From Diphasiastrum complanatum (taxonomy: Eukaryota > Streptophyta > Lycopodiopsida > Lycopodiales > Lycopodiaceae), in the NCBI GenBank assembly GCA_029204225.1, contig CM055093.1:1038117-1102116 (forward strand): a DNA stretch of 64,000 bases, read 5' to 3'. Shown piece after piece: positions 46,059 through 57,427 of this stretch; the first letter of the stretch is position 1, and each line of letters opens with the position of its first letter. A program made the position numbers and the translations under genes. Under the pieces are notes generated by a model that had not been told where the DNA came from, made no database searches, and was given only the letters and a program-made list of their open reading frames with translations.

Positions 46059-46904
46059 CTCCTCCTCATCCCAACAGCTGTCCTTTCTCTCAAAACTACT
46101 CTCTCAAAAAGTTCTGCAGAAAATGGACTGTTTTCTAATAGTCTGCATGTTTGCACTAATATCACAAACATGCAAAAATCCTGACAAAGACTTCCAATTC
46201 ACTTTCGGGATTTTTCTAAGCACTAAAGATTTTGTGAAAAAGATGACAAAGTGTTCACTAAGGTTTAACTCCATTTCATGCACTTTCAGATATGCGACAA
46301 TTCTCCCAAAAAATGCGAAAAATGCAACACTCTACAGATTTACATAGGATTCTAAGTACAAATCGTCTATGTCCTCACACTCCAATAGAAACTCATGGTA
46401 TATCACGTGCAATGGTTGTAAGTGATCCATAGTGACATGCAAGGCATGCACAAATTGAAATGGACACATGCATGATGATTTGTACAATTCTAGTTAGAAA
46501 ACTGACACTTGGTAGAAGTAGGTAGAAATGCATGCATGAGAAGTGACAAATGTCACTAATACTCTAGTTTTCACTCATAGATGTGGATGGATGTGGTTCT
46601 ACCTCGAGATACCTCAAACTCCATAAATATGTGTAGACATTCTCATAATCTTTGATGAAGAACCAAGCTTTGAAGATATTCCATGTCATTTTGGATCTAC
46701 ATTATCATTTGCTTGAATATTGCTCTCTCTTTCTCTCTCTAACTCGTGTTGAGGCTTATGCTCATACACTAAATTCTTGTACTTTTTCTCTCTTGTAATC
46801 AAAGCTATCATTCTTTGATTCTTAGAATGTGTGCTACCACTATACTAAAGCAGCACCACATGACTCTATAAATCAAGCAAGTTTTACTGGTCCATCTTCA
46901 AGAT
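46059..46904. other. Probable LTR-like sequence, ends not defined
   Basis: 46560-46860 has LTR-like character: 'ctctctctttctctctctaa' followed by 'cttgtactttttctctcttg', as in the promoter-downstream part of the other LTRs here. No coding region is supported. No terminal repeats were paired. Confidence 0.3.
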
Positions 46905-47489
46905 CTATTTGACACAATAAAATGACCATGAATTCACCAAAATTTGACAATATCCAAACCTTGGCACTAAGTGGCTCAACACTTGAGAATTAGCCATGGA
47001 TGAGTGATATAATGAACCTCTAGTAGCTTCATTTCCATCAGCAGAACCAGCCAAGAATTCTAGTACAAATCCAACATCAAAATGATGCTCACCAATGTAG
47101 CTAGTTTTACCATATCTTGACAATTTGCACACATCCACATGAAAGTGCTCAAACATGAGATAGAACAAGCAAAGTAGACTTGAACAACACTTCCTTGCTG
47201 CTCCTTTGACCTTACTTGAGTCTTCAGTAACCTACAAAAATAGATCCATAACATCTTTGCCAATTGACTCTTCTTTGATGCTCTTGACTAGCTCCAAATT
47301 GGCACCTTCCCTTTTGACTGGTTGAAGCGCTTTGAGATCAACCTCTTGATATTCATCTTGACCATCAAAGATTGAAAAAACTTTCCTTTCCAGATACATT
47401 ACTTGATTTTTTAGCAAGATAACATCCTTCCACTTGCATAGCACCATCTACACAAGAAGGTCCTCCAAAAAATGTTTCACTCTTCATAA
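46905..47489 (-). other. Unrecognised reading frame replacing copia reverse transcriptase
   Basis: Directly after the copia 'MDLEYQALMKS' segment, the minus strand leaves the copia pattern. The frame at 47232-47447 (71 codons) is charged, for example 'SIFDGQDEYQEVDLKALQPV' and 'LVKSIKEESIGKDVMDLFL', and looks like a protein rather than random DNA. After it, 46905-47168 gives another short frame. I recognise no family. It could be captured host coding sequence or an unrelated insertion. Confidence 0.35.
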
Positions 47490-49722
47490 GAGCTTGATAC
47501 TCAAGATCCATTGCTTGGATCCACTCCTCTTCTTTCCTTGCTTGAGCTACACTTGTAGGTTCATCCAAAGAGGTTAGGAAACAAATAACTTCCAAAAACT
47601 AATTGCTTACCCTTTTGATCATATATGAGCCTTGAAGGTACTTGTCTTTCCCTTGATGTTCTCCTTGGCTTTGACTTGATGAAGGTCCATCATCATCACC
47701 ATCAAAAGTAGGATCAAGAATGTTAGATCCATCCACACTACCATCAATCATGCTTGAATATACTTTTGGAATGTTCCCCTCATAAAAAATGACATCTCTC
47801 CCAACAATCACTTTGTTAGTCGAAGGAATGTAAACCTTGTAGGCTTTACTCACCTCACTATATCCAACAAAAATACATCTTCTTAAAGATGGATCCTCCT
47901 TGGTTCTATCATCAAGAGTAACATTGACATAGCATGTGCATCCAAAGGTTCTTATAAAGTTGACACTTAGCCTCCTCTTGAATAGCATCTCAAAATGTGT
48001 CCTTCCATCCAAAATAGCACTCGGCCACCTATTGCACAAGAAATTGGCACACAACAAAGCTTGATCCCAAAACGGTTTGTCAAGATTAGCACTTAACCTC
48101 ATAGCTATAGCACTTTCATGTAAAGTCCTATTCTTTCTTTCAGCCACTCCATTTTGTTGTGGGGTCCATGATGTTGTATACTCCCTCTTGATCCCATGCT
48201 TATGACAAAAGGTCTTGAACTTGGTAGATATGTACTCACCACCATTGTCACTCCTTCAGCACTTTAGTAGATAGATCCAACATAATCTACTAAAATCATC
48301 AATGAATGTTACATAAATCTTAGCTCCACTATCACTAATTGTAGTAAATCCATGAATATCCAAATGTACAAGTTGAAAAGGCTTTGTAAATCTAGATATA
48401 GATCTACTATAAGGTAGTCTATGTGACTTAGCCAAAGCACAAGACTCACAAACATGTTTGATATCACATAAGAAACTTGGAAGACCTAACACAACCTTCT
48501 TCATTGCCATTATCTCCAATGACTTGAAGTTGAGGTGTCCCATCCTTTTATGCCAAACCTCTTGAATAGGTATTTGCTCTCTTGCAACACATCCAACTTG
48601 GTTAGCAATAACACAAGCATCTAGTTTGAACAACTTCCCTTGCCTTTTACCTTTTCCAATCAAGACATCCTTCCTTTTGATCATACAAGCATCCCCATCA
48701 AACTCCACCTTGAGGCCCTTACTTAGCATTTGACTCACACTAAGCAAATTCTTGTCTATAGATGGAATAAACAAGACATCCTCCAAATGAACATTCCTAA
48801 TTGTAGAGACAGAAATAGGAATTGTGCCAATCACTTTGATTGCACACTCACCATCATTGGTCGTGTAGATCACCCTCTTGTCTTCTCCATATGCCAACAA
48901 AGAAGTGAAGTACCCTTTGTGAAAGGTGGATCATTTGCATCTTGAACATCCAAACCATCCTCATCAAGAGTAAGATTACCTTGCTTGTCTCCTTGATCTC
49001 TCTTCTTCTTGTAGCACTCACTTGCAAAGTGTCATTTGATGCCACAATAGAAGCACTTGAGCTTTGACTTATCTTTCTTGCCCTTCAAACCACTTACTTT
49101 TGGTTTTGCCCTTGAATTTGCCCTTTGTGAACATAGCATCCTCTTGAAGTGTCAATGTATATCCACCTCTTGCTTGAAGCCTATATTCCTCATTGATCAA
49201 GATCTCTTGAAGATCCATCAAACTTGGAAAATTCTTTTTAATAGCAATACTTTGAACAATGTTAGCATTAGCATAAGACATGCCATTAAGAATCACTTGA
49301 AGAAGCTCTCCTTCCTTAATGCTTTGATCAATACAAGACAACTCATCATTCAATGCTTTCATCCTCAAAACAAAAGTACTTGGAGTCTCTTCACTCTTTT
49401 GCAAATAAGAAAAGATTTGCCTTCTTAGAGTCAACACTCTAGAAGTAGACTAATTCCAAGCTTCCAAAGATGATGTGCACTTACCAACTTCCTTGAGAAG
49501 CTCATTGGTAACATTCATCTTTATCATGTGTAGAGCTTTCTTGGCCCTCTTATCATACCTCACTTGATCTTGTTGTGTTGCTGGTCTCTCCTCCAAACCT
49601 ACAACAATATCCAAAACGTCATTCATCTCAAGAACTGACTCCGTCTTCACTTTCCACAATGAATAGTTGCTTGAGGTAAGTCTATCATTGGCTTCCAACA
49701 TGACTCCAATTGAGGTTGCCAT
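47490..49722 (-). pseudogene. Copia gag-integrase copy lacking protease and reverse transcriptase
   Basis: Minus strand: gag 49450-49722 and 49069-49437, separated by a small deletion; zinc-knuckle region damaged near 49030; a deletion that removes the protease DSG motif, joining 'DVQDAND' to 'LLAYGEDKRVIYTTN'; pre-integrase 'VWHKRMGHLNFKSLEI'; integrase core with 'LVHLDIHGF', 'RSDNGGEYIS' and 'NGMAERKNRTL', so all three catalytic residues are visible across a stop at about 48253; integrase C-terminus (47599-47800). Sequence identity with the 33-38 kb copy is high. Beyond 47490 reverse transcriptase is absent. Confidence 0.9.
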
Positions 49723-50303
49723 GTAGCAATGACCTGATCTTCTCTTTCAACCTGTTTCAATGCACAAAGCACTCCTTTGAACAACAACAAATTTTTTCAA
49801 AAGAAATCACCAAGATTTGAAACTATCTCAAAAATTCTCTTCTAACACTTATACCAAGCAAATCAACACATAGAATTATGAAATCTTGATCAAGCTATGA
49901 TCTGTCCTCAATTTAATGACACTTCCTACGATTGAAACACACTCAAATGAATTCCAGCAACCTCACTATCTAGAGATCCAATCAAATTAGGATTTTGACA
50001 AAATCACAAAAAATTGATTTTTTCAAATCTACATGCAAATGCTAAAAACTGATTATGCAATCTGATAGCCACCACTGAGGCTGATTTCATGATCCAAAAA
50101 TCTGCCAAATCCAGTATGTGAATTCAAAAATCGGAATTGATCAAGTTTGAAAAACTATTTAGGGTTTTGATCTACAAAAGATCCGATCTACAAAAGCAAA
50201 AAATTTGATTTTGGTGTAGAATCTCCTCTAGCATGCTCTAGCCTTGATATCTTCAGCAAATCATTGATAGATCTAATTTCCTCCTTCATAACCTAAAACC
50301 ACA

Positions 50304-50515
50304 AGCTCTGATACCATGTGAAAGTTTTCAGATCATTAAAATCCAAAGCACAAACTCGCCTACAAACTTTCCCACACTTTCAAAAAGTGTATTTAAATGA
50401 AATTTAGACTAATGAACTTTGAAAAGTTATTCTCTAAGTCTAAAACAAGTTTTGGCCTCAATATGCCAAATATGGAAATATTGACAAAATGATCAAACTA
50501 GTTGAATCTTTCACA
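50304..50515 (-). repeat. Primer-binding site and internally deleted LTR
   Basis: tggtatcagagct (minus, 50304-50316) abuts an LTR at 50317-50515 that has both ends of the 650-bp LTR at 37770 but lacks its middle, leaving 199 bp. It is the 5' LTR of the copia copy at 47490-49722. Confidence 0.85.
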
Positions 50516-50779
50516 AACCGCATAAGAACCGCAATCATCAATCTTGCGATTGCTTACGGTCTGTTCAACTTCCTCACGAATATGGCTTCTCATCAACCAA
50601 CCTGCCTATTCTAATTTCATAATATCAATAACTCTAAAGCGACTTGGCCTAACCTATCTACCTAACCATGTAATTACATTTTCCATTGCAAATACATAAC
50701 TAATAAAACTTCGATTACATTTGATTCCAACTCATATTTACAATGTACATTCTTATGGCCAAAATAGGCCTAACAACAA
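50516..50779. other. Short non-repeat interval
   Basis: I see no coding or retroelement motif in these 264 bases between two LTR pieces. Confidence 0.4.
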
Positions 50780-51215
50780 GTATAGTGCACCAATGGATAG
50801 TAGAACCCAAGAGAACCATGTATAAGCATGAACGAGATAAGAGAGAGAGAATTTGATCTCTTTCCATGAGTTACATACTTTTATAGCAGACCTAAATTCA
50901 AATCTTGGTTTCCCTCCATAATGAGAACCCTACTATTTTGTGACTAGATTCAATGTATCTACAACTCAAATTGAATCTCTCTAAAACGCGTGTTCTATAG
51001 GTTCCCACACTTTCCAAAAGTGTTTATACAAATTCTTCTAGACTAATATAACTTTGAAAAGTCAAACTCTAAGTCTAATATGAAAATTGGCCTCAATTGC
51101 CAAATATACAAATATGACCAAAATAGCAAAACTAGTTGAAATCTTTCACACTCCCTCTTCAACTAGTTTAAGCATAGACTTTGAAAACAAGCCCTTTCCC
51201 AATGCTTTAAAGTAC
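50780..51215 (-). repeat. Partial copia LTR plus purine tract and RNase H tail
   Basis: 50780-51150 matches the LTR at 38050-38419 ('tagtgcaccaatggatagta' onward to tctttcaca). 51151-51215 is the minus-strand purine tract and the last bases of an RNase H region. It is cut at 51216 by a plus-strand copia piece. Confidence 0.75.
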
Positions 51216-51546
51216 CACCCATAATTGATATAGAGAATAGTGTCCACTTTCCAATGTACTTTATGTTCCTAATCTCACAAAGAATGTGATTAGTGTTGGA
51301 AAGTTATTTGATGATGCTTTTGAAGTGGAATTCAATGTCAATAGTTGTTTCATAAAGAAAGAAGATAAGATCCTTGCATGTGGATCTAGATATGGAGGCA
51401 TTTTCAAGCTAGATGTGCATGAAAATGCAAGTGCAAGTGATGTTGCATTGATGACTTATGTTTCCAAGGAGGAGTTATGGCAAAGGAAGTTGCATGTTAC
51501 CAATTTCAGATCTATGCCTATTATAGTCAAGGAGATCATGCACTAG
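51216..51546 (+). pseudogene. Copia protease/pre-integrase fragment
   Basis: The plus frame reads 'MISVGKLFDDAFEVEFNVNS', 'ILACGSRYGGIFKLDVHENA' and 'ELWQRKLHVTNFRSM', parallel to element A residues 380-450. It is a plus-strand scrap wedged between minus-strand copia pieces. Confidence 0.82.
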
Positions 51547-51940
51547 CTCAACATCACGTATGCGCTCACCAATAGAATGTAGTTCATCCCTCATTGTCTT
51601 GATTCTGCTCATGTACATCTGAATGTGCCCTCCTTGCTCCATTTGGGCACTATTCAGTTTTGACTTCAAAAACATAATCCTTGATGGATTTGACATCTTG
51701 AACTGCTCCTTTAGCACATCCCATGTCTGTCTAGGTGTAATGGCATCACTTATGTGGATAATGATGTGGTCTTTCACTGACAAGTTGATGAAGGTCAAAG
51801 CTCTCCTCGCCTTCCTATCGAACACTTTAATGTCTGTTTAATTTGGCAGTCTTCTCTCATCACCTGTGACGACATCCCACACTTCCTTCTCTATCAGTAT
51901 GTTTTTCATTTTGAATTTCCACACTGCATAATTAAAAATC
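51475..51940 (-). pseudogene. Copia gag fragment of a second family
   Basis: The minus frame (116 codons) reads 'RKARRALTFINLSVKDHIII', 'TPRQTWDVLKEQFKMSNPSR' and 'MYMSRIKTMRDELHSIGERI', a UBN2 gag unlike the others here. Its leader and LTR appear to be those at 53090-53555. Confidence 0.85.
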
Positions 51941-53089
51941 CCGTCCAAATTGTTATTTTTTGCTCAAAATGGACTCCCCCATGTTTGCCATCACAAAACT
52001 GCCTTAAACTGCAACTGTAGGCCTAAATGTGTTCTGAGTACAATGGCAACATTAGTAGCTTATTTTAATGCCCTGCTAAAATTTTACACCAGGGCATCCC
52101 ACCGCTTAGGTGGCATTTCGCAAGCCAAGTTGCTTTTCAAACGTGAAATGCTTCTCACCTCACACTCCTGACTACCCGCTCCCTGAAAGGGCCAAAAGAG
52201 ATTTGATGTCCATTGAGTGATTTCTCCATCACAATCACTCTGTTTTGTGGTACCGTACTTGCAGATACAGTCTAGGTGCCCTTCGTTTGGAGTCCTAGCC
52301 CTTTGTTTGGCCAAAATAGGCCAAGGGAGGCCCAAACTAGAGATTTTTCAGCTTTTTGAACTGCTTCTTTTTTATGAAGTCCAATAGCCTTCAAAATGAC
52401 TTTCACTAGTCAGGCCCTTTCAATGGATTTCCATATAAAAAATTTTACTGAAATTTTTCTATATATGGCCTTCAAAACTTCACCCTTTCAAAGTCCATCA
52501 TCACCGTTGAAGTAGATCCAACGGCCCCAACAACAAGTAATCTTTGTCGTTGATCGGATTTTAACTTCCATCGATGATTGTCAATGATACCGTGAGTCGA
52601 ACCAGGCCCTTCGAACCGCTACTCACTCAAGTACACTATGGACTTACTCCACTTGGTCACGCGTGCTCAACCGCAAGCTCTTTGGTTCCTCTCTTCACGT
52701 GGCCATCTCTGTCTTTATAGATTTATGGCTATGGCAGCCTGCACCCTACTCAGTCCACGACCATCCACGGCCTTTTGGAATTAGCTTCCTTGCACCGGGG
52801 CACACTTCTGTGACCATTCATAGTGCTGAAAACAGACTTCTCTAGAAAGAAGATTGAGATTTTGTAGTGCAAAATCCTAAGCCAGGGTTCTTGTACTTTT
52901 CTTCTCACCTAGCAGCCTCTGTACAGCTCTTCAACAACCAAATCCTCTTGCTTTGAGGTCACCCTACAGCTGGTGATCCGCAGCTTCAAACCCTTTGTCA
53001 ATCAGTATCCGATTGGATGCACACCGACTACAAACGCCAAGCAGCCTCTTTACGGAATTTTTAGAATTCTGCCTCTCCGCTTTTTAGAT
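51941..53089 (-). other. Leader-like region of the second copia family, no supported gene
   Basis: It lies between the gag fragment and the leader/primer site. Composition is mixed and the reading frames are short. 52600-52800 has a GC-richer stretch similar in character to 1700-1900. Confidence 0.4.
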
Positions 53090-53555
53090 TCAACTGACAA
53101 GACCTGTCTCTGAATCCTCTCATAGCTTCAAGCTTGGCAAGCTTTTGTATGCTAGAAGTTGTGCACTAGTGCTTAACTTTCCGTCTTCAACCCGCCGTAA
53201 ACCCCGAACTCTCAAAAGACTTCTCTTCTCTTGAAGCTCTCTTCAACGGCGATGTTGTTCTGTGTACACTCCATGTACGGCTCTGATACCAACTTAGAAT
53301 TTGCTTCAAACAGGGACACAAATCATGCTACACAGTAACACAAACAGAAAGCACTCTCCACACCAAGCTCACGTAGCAACTCTATTTTTCAAAACAAAAA
53401 TACATTGTACATATAGTTCTTCACTATGGCAACCCATGCATGGCCCAAGTTGCCATCGATGGGACGCGTGTCCCATCGACTCGCCTCATGGCAAGGCCAA
53501 CTGATCCTTATCTACTGATAGGACCCATAGTATAGTAACACAGTAGTTCTACTTT
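53090..53555 (-). repeat. Leader, primer-binding site and LTR of the second copia family
   Basis: The leader matches 2320-2505 in reverse. The primer site ggctctgatacca lies at 53279-53291, and the LTR follows from 53292 ('acttagaatttgctt'). The outer LTR end near 53555 is approximate. Confidence 0.72.
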
Positions 53556-53853
53556 AATTCTAACTGTTATATCCTTTTATAACAGGTCCAAATCTAAATT
53601 CAAACTTTGGTTTCCCTCCATATTGAAAACCCTACTATTTTTGTGACTAGATTCAATGTATCTACTAGTCAAATTAAATCTCTCTAAAACTCGTTTTCTA
53701 TAGTTTTCCACACTTTCCAAAAGTGTTTATTCAAATGCCTTTAGACTAATATAACATTGAAAAGTCAAACTCTAAGTCTAATATGAAAATTGGCCTCAAT
53801 TGCCAAATATACAAATATGGCCAAAATAGCAAAACTATTTAAAATCTTTCACA
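53556..53853 (-). repeat. Partial copia LTR
   Basis: It matches 50880-51150 ('gactagattcaatgtatcta', 'ccacactttccaaaagtgtt') and ends 'aatctttcaca'. The start is truncated against the previous LTR. Confidence 0.75.
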
Positions 53854-54370
53854 AAAACTAAGTGTCATAAAGCCTTGCTCTTGGGTAGAGAGATAATCCA
53901 AGTACAAAAACTCATGTAGAGAGAGAAAGCCAAAAAATCTCTAAATGTAGAAACACACTAACTCCAAAGAACTTACATAGAATTGATCTAATACTCATAC
54001 ATGTAGCAACTAGAGGTGAAGGAGAGTGAAGCATGATTGTACCCCTTCTTTTTGTCCTCTAAATGTGATTGGCTTAGTGACGCATGGACCCTTAATTTTG
54101 ATTGGACCAATTTCGTGGATCTCTTAGTTGTGATTTGTCACATGATCTCAATACAACACATAGGAAGGTGTCACTAGCCCTCTACCATCATGACATGTGT
54201 CAAGTGCCTAACTTACTCTTGGATTTGGCCTAATCATCATGTGGCATGTGTACTTGCTCAAGTTATCTCTAATGCCAAAATTGGCCTACTCACTTACTAA
54301 CATGTATAATCACACAAAAAAGTCAATATAGCCCCTAACTCAACCTAGATAATTTTTTCTATTTTTCACA
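53854..54370 (-). repeat. 3' LTR of element C
   Basis: It ends in 'tatttttcaca' on the plus strand (minus-strand start TGTGAAAAATAG, like element B). A purine-rich tract (aggagacg on the minus strand) abuts it. The far end is not resolved and no partner LTR was found. Confidence 0.6.
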
Positions 54371-54423
54371 CGTCTCCTAAAAAGGTATCTATTTTAAAAT
54401 AATCATAGAACTTGTTGAGTAAA

Positions 54424-55460
54424 TTATTTGGTGTGAGAAGTAGCCAAAGAATATTTGGATGAAGCCAATTCACCATTGCCATGAGAGGATCTCCTTGATG
54501 GAAATCCAATACCACCTTCCTTGATGATCATTCCACCATTCCTTCCATGCTTGAAAAAGGCTTTTGATTTGAAAGCTCCTCCCCTTTGAAAATGGCTGCA
54601 CCATGATGGAAATTCGAGGCCTCCATGCCTCATAATCACCAAGAAGATCAAGGTCACAAGATAGGCAAAATGGCTGATTGCCAAGATTTTGCACTCTAGC
54701 TTGACTAGTCCACATAAAATGAAATTTTTGCATGATAGATCTAATCTTGAAATCAAAAAATATCTTGATCTTATTGAGGCTACATACTTGCTCAAGGATG
54801 TGTCATTTGTGTATGATTCACTTAATCCCAAGAGAAGTTTACAAATTGCCTCAAAATGAAAAAACAAGATTTTTCACACTATGAGAGATTACCTCATACT
54901 TGCTCTTACAAGGTCCAAGAGCATAGATTTGATGACACAACCACTTGCTTTATATATGATTTGGAATCATATCTAAGCCATCAATGACAAGAAATATGTT
55001 CATACAAGAGGCATAATCAAGACTAGCATTGTCTCACTCCAACTTTGAGATGTAGAAATCTCATAAAAGCAAGACGGTACATCAAATATTGGAAAAAAAG
55101 AAAAAGTGAATATGTTGAGGTAGATACCACCTGAAAATTTCCTCTCTTTTCCATGAAATGTGAGCCACAAAGACTCGGCCTTGCCTTTTGAAGATCTCCT
55201 TGGAGCTAGGAGGTGAAAAGACTCCTCCTCAAGTCTTGGCAACTCTCTATTATGCATTTGGATTTTTGGTAGATATGAGTATTCTACCATCATCCTCTTG
55301 ATTGAGATGAGATCCTCCTTATTCCCTACATGCAAAGAAATTTTTACAAAACATATGGATCTAAAGATCCCCAAAGTATCAACTATTGCAATCTTCTTGT
55401 CAAGCACCATTGATAAGAGATACGGCCTCCAATTTAAGTCTTCAATGAAGAAGTCACATA
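54424..55460 (-). pseudogene. Element C: broken copy of the element A/B novel-domain gene
   Basis: Minus strand in the same order as element A: 'PRRSSKGKAESLWLTFHGKE' (A has RRSSRCMAESLWLTLHGKE), 'VPSCFYEISTSQSWSETMLV', then from 54867 'FEAICKLLLGLSES'. After a frameshift near 54740 follow 'FHFMWTSQARVQNLGNQ' and 'DLDLLGDYEAWRPRIS', with the end 'SIKEILSWQW' at 54470. At nucleotide level the core parallels A closely. Frameshifts and stops, and the lack of gag upstream of 55460, make it defective. No reverse transcriptase is present. Confidence 0.8.
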
Positions 55461-56846
55461 AAAAAGCACCATCTTTGCTTCTACTTGTTTTGTTTCTTTT
55501 CGTAGTTTTTGTTTTGCATCCATTTTGTGCTTTGCGGTCCTGGAGGTGTATTTAGGATTCGCGAGTATGTCGCAGCCTCAAAAGTGGCAAATGAGGTAGT
55601 GTGGTTGTGGATGATGTTGGAGGCAATCGGGATACCACAAGACTCTTAAGCGTAGCCATGGACAAAAAAGGCCATTTGTTTTGTTATTATGATATAAAGA
55701 TAATACTTTTACGGGAAAAAAACAACTATGGAAGCCTCTCAAGAGGCCTTGTCTACAAACATTCAGGTATGACTTCTCATTATCAATTCGCATGCGAATT
55801 CTACAATATACAAACAAGAATGGGATAAGTACTTTATGACAAAACCCTTTTTTACGTTCTTCAATATACTTCCTCCTTTTTGATAAAGAAACGACTTAAG
55901 AAAAAGATATTATTTTCCAAAAAGAAAAGTTTACTAACGAATTCTCAAAGAAACCCTTGTCAAAGAACCTTACAATAAGGACTCCAATAAGACAATCTTA
56001 GACAACATAGAAATGCGTAACCTACGTTGTTTTTACAAAAGGGTTAGAATGGCATGGATCTGTCCTAATACCTAGTAAAGACACTGGAAATCATTTACAA
56101 AATAACTAATCATGTCTTTCCAAAGCAATGTCCCCATACCATGGTTGTTACATGATTTCTATATAACAATCATGACATTACTGTACCCTACCCTTTTAAG
56201 TGTTACTTTAGACCTTTGGTGAGATACAACTGGAAAGCATGGATATGCTCAAGAGTATGGACAGTAGTGCATGACAGACCTTGCTCTATAAGGGTCACTT
56301 GGGTTAGCATAGCATGGATTTGCTCTAATACCAGCACACGTGTCCACACTAAGTCTTTTGGCTAAGCAAAACGTAAACGGTTAAAACTTTTCATAATCCT
56401 GTTAAAACTAAAAATGAACTGATATGGACCAAATGCCCGTAAGCTGATCAGCATGGCACTTGTCCTGATATGGTAACATAACGGCTATAGAAAGATCTGT
56501 CTCAGATCTATCTACTTTGAAAATTTCAAAGCAATCAGAGCCAGGATCAAAAAGTTATTAAGGAAAAACCATCGCAAAGGGCCTAAAATCACACTTTTGG
56601 CCAAAAAAACTGATCAGATCCTCAAGGACCCAGATAGAATTCCACAAATCCATCAAGATCCAGCTACTCTGGACTTCCCCATCAAATGAATCTGAGATCC
56701 GGATGATCAATAATAGCCAGAACGGGAAATCAAACACCAAACCATCCTAGAGTTGCAACAACACGTATTGAACCAAAATCGGAACCAGCAGCAATGGAAC
56801 CAATGGGTCAACTTGTACTTGTTGCACCCTTGCATGCAGTTCAGAG
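55461..56846. other. No supported gene
   Basis: Short frames only. 56040-56100 and 56290-56340 share an 'agcatggatttgctctaata'-like phrase, a possible diverged duplication. No retroelement domain is visible. Confidence 0.4.
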
Positions 56847-57285
56847 TGTTGGATTTATCTCCTTTACTTCTCCTAAATCCTATATTAATCTGATTACAGC
56901 TCTGATTACAGCTCTGTTTGCTCTACATTCAAATTTGTGTCAATATTGCTATGCTTTTCTACATTCTGTCTGACTTTCTTATTGCTTAATTAGGTAGTTT
57001 GTTTTTCATGAATTATTATTAGTCTATGTCTAGCTTTTCACGAGAAATTATCTTTTTGATATTTTGCTGTTCAATGTTTGGCTACGTAATCAGATCGAAC
57101 ATGATTTCTATCACTAACATTCTGTTCGAGTCTGATAGGCATAGTCATGCTTAAGGAAAGAGTGAGATAGCTCATTCCACTGCACACGAACACTTTCCTT
57201 TCGAGTTCGCTTCTTTTCGTGTTCATTTTTTTTCGAGCTATTTTTTGTTTCTCACACTCGTCTTTCCCAACATGGTATCAGAGCT
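56847..57285 (+). repeat. 5' LTR and primer-binding site of the copia element at 57-61 kb
   Basis: The LTR 56847-57273 has inverted ends TGTTGG and CCCAACA. The primer site tggtatcagagc follows at 57274-57285. No 3' LTR was found. Confidence 0.75.
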
Positions 57286-57427
57286 ATTTTCGTAGCCTGA
57301 TAAGCTTCCACAGTAACAAGACTCTACTAGCCGATAGAGTAATTGTCTTCTTGTTCTGTAATTTAGCATCAGATTTTCATACTTAAGTCACCGATAGTTA
57401 TTCCTATCACCTAGACTAATCTTCCAC

